A DNA stretch of 53,788 nt. It comes from Erythrobacteraceae bacterium. GTDB lineage: Bacteria > Pseudomonadota > Alphaproteobacteria > Sphingomonadales > Sphingomonadaceae. Numbering within the stretch: the stretch's first letter is position 1; each line of letters opens with the position of its first letter. Positions 53,089 to 53,788 of the stretch are shown here, in pieces. A model generated the notes under the pieces. The model was not told the DNA's origin. It searched no databases and saw nothing but the letters and a program-made list of their open reading frames with translations. Where the stretch lies: contig JAIYAL010000171.1 of assembly GCA_027489095.1 (NCBI GenBank), positions 1-53,788 of the forward strand. Direction: 5' to 3'. A program made the position numbers and the translations under genes.

Positions 53089-53788
53089 TGCGGCGCGCGC
53101 TGTCACTGGTGCACCGCTGGCTTGGCGGGCTTGTCGGCCTTGGGCTTGCAGTGCTCGGCCTGACCGGCGCGGCGCTCATGTGGAAACCGTGGTGGGCGGG
53201 CGTGGCGCAGGACGCGCGGGCGCCGACCGATGCGGAAACGCTGGCGATCATCGCCGAGGCCGGGAAGCTGGGCGCGCGGCACATTACCCTGCCCTCGGCC
53301 GAATTCGGCGTAGCGCAGGCCGGGCTTGGCGAGGGCGCGGGGGCTTATCTCGCGCATGACGGCACATTGCTCGCCCGGTGGGGCAGCACCTGGGAGCGGC
53401 CCGAGACCTTCCTTTTCGATCTCCACCACCACCTGCTGATGGGCGAGACGGGCGAATTGCTGACCGGCTGGCTGGGGATCGCAGCGGTGCTTTTCACCGT
53501 CACCGGCCTGATCCTGTGGTGGCCGACGCGGCGGACGTTTGCCTTGCGCGCCCTGCCGCCGCGCATGTCCCGCCCTGCTGTGATCCGCCACCACCGCGAT
53601 ATTGGCGTAGTGCTGGCGTTGCCGATCCTGCTCGCCGGACTGACCGGCGCGATGATGGTGCTGAAGCCGCTGGGGACGGCCGTATTCGCGCCGCTCTCGC
53701 CCAAGGTTGCGGTCGCCGCATGGCAGGCCAAGCCGCCCTTGCCGACGAACGCCGCGGCGCCCGACTGGCCGAAGCTTCTCGCCGCCGC
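53088..53788 (+). CDS. PepSY-associated membrane protein (iron-uptake type), 3' partial
   Basis: The frame is open to the window end, with 233 complete codons visible. It opens with the typical PepSY-TM start (LVHRWLGGLVGLGLAVLGLTG) and contains FDLHHHLLMGETGELLTGWLG, followed by a helix ending in GLILWWPTRR, and then HHRDIGVVLALPILLAGLTG. These histidine-bearing helices characterise inner-membrane proteins encoded next to TonB siderophore receptors, where they are thought to help reduce ferric siderophores in the periplasm. The ATG overlaps the receptor stop, so it shares the Fur-controlled promoter. The missing C-terminus prevents a length check. Confidence 0.88.
   Translation, partial: MRRALSLVHRWLGGLVGLGLAVLGLTGAALMWKPWWAGVAQDARAPTDAETLAIIAEAGKLGARHITLPSAEFGVAQAGLGEGAGAYLAHDGTLLARWGSTWERPETFLFDLHHHLLMGETGELLTGWLGIAAVLFTVTGLILWWPTRRTFALRALPPRMSRPAVIRHHRDIGVVLALPILLAGLTGAMMVLKPLGTAVFAPLSPKVAVAAWQAKPPLPTNAAAPDWPKLLAA

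Noticed and set aside
1..53788. tRNA, rRNA, insertion sequence or prophage genes
   Set aside because: No cloverleaf, rRNA core sequence, transposase, integrase or phage structural protein was recognised. This was by eye, so a tRNA search program would be decisive.

Overview
The window is high-GC, densely packed DNA. It looks like a chromosome segment from an alphaproteobacterium of the Sphingomonadales, probably Erythrobacteraceae-like. This is inferred from gene content (split Entner-Doudoroff genes, SuxR/SuxC-like sucrose locus, intracellular GH68 enzyme, S46 peptidase, many TonB receptors), not from a marker gene. An exact 16-bp parS palindrome (35872-35887) and a one-mismatch copy (45015-45030) suggest a location near the replication origin.

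Region 1 (1-14535) holds an unusual redox cluster. On the plus strand are the end of a flavin oxidoreductase fused to two cyclic-nucleotide-binding domains and four [4Fe-4S] motifs, a membrane cytochrome b-like protein, an FHA domain-TM-decaheme fusion, and a CpdA-like phosphodiesterase. Convergent to these, on the minus strand, are a cytochrome c554-like protein, a lipoprotein with two HbpS/GlcG-like domains, an outer-membrane barrel, and a 1369-residue decaheme cytochrome with a C-terminal LVIVD propeller. Together they could carry electrons from NAD(P)H through the inner membrane and periplasm to the outer membrane, under cyclic-nucleotide control.

Region 2 (14681-28525, minus) lies directly upstream of the minus-strand cytochrome genes and reads in the same direction. 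It holds a two-partner secretion transporter, a 2036-residue filamentous exoprotein, a secreted TPR-CHAT predicted protease, a CHASE2 adenylate cyclase and a small periplasmic protein. The nine minus-strand genes from 28525 to 5235 have only one gap over 50 bp (145 bp), so they may form one very long transcription unit. A cyclase, cyclic-nucleotide sensors and a phosphodiesterase in one block suggest a dedicated signalling circuit.

Region 3 (28736-32008) has a Fur-box-linked lipoprotein and a divergent S46 dipeptidyl-peptidase. Region 4 (32106-42783) is glucose metabolism: glk with a divergent PEP-carboxylase-like gene, a LacI regulator divergent from an FHS-family sugar transporter, and a zwf-edd-eda operon. 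No 6-phosphogluconolactonase gene is present. The glk and zwf leaders share a 14-bp motif.

Region 5 (42897-50868) is a sucrose-type utilisation locus: TonB receptor, GH68 enzyme, ROK fructokinase and secreted esterase on the minus strand, divergent from a GPH-type transporter and a LacI regulator, with two operators between the divergent promoters. Region 6 (50924-53788) is an iron-uptake unit: a Fur-box palindrome, a TonB siderophore-type receptor and a PepSY-TM protein cut by the window end.

No tRNA, rRNA, CRISPR array, insertion sequence or prophage was recognised. No gene-free stretch exceeds 300 bp. The largest gaps are 29603-29869, 38660-38913, 28526-28735, 35858-36047 and 48337-48511. 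The first, second, fourth and fifth hold regulatory or repeat features described below; in 28526-28735 only a weak terminator candidate was seen.
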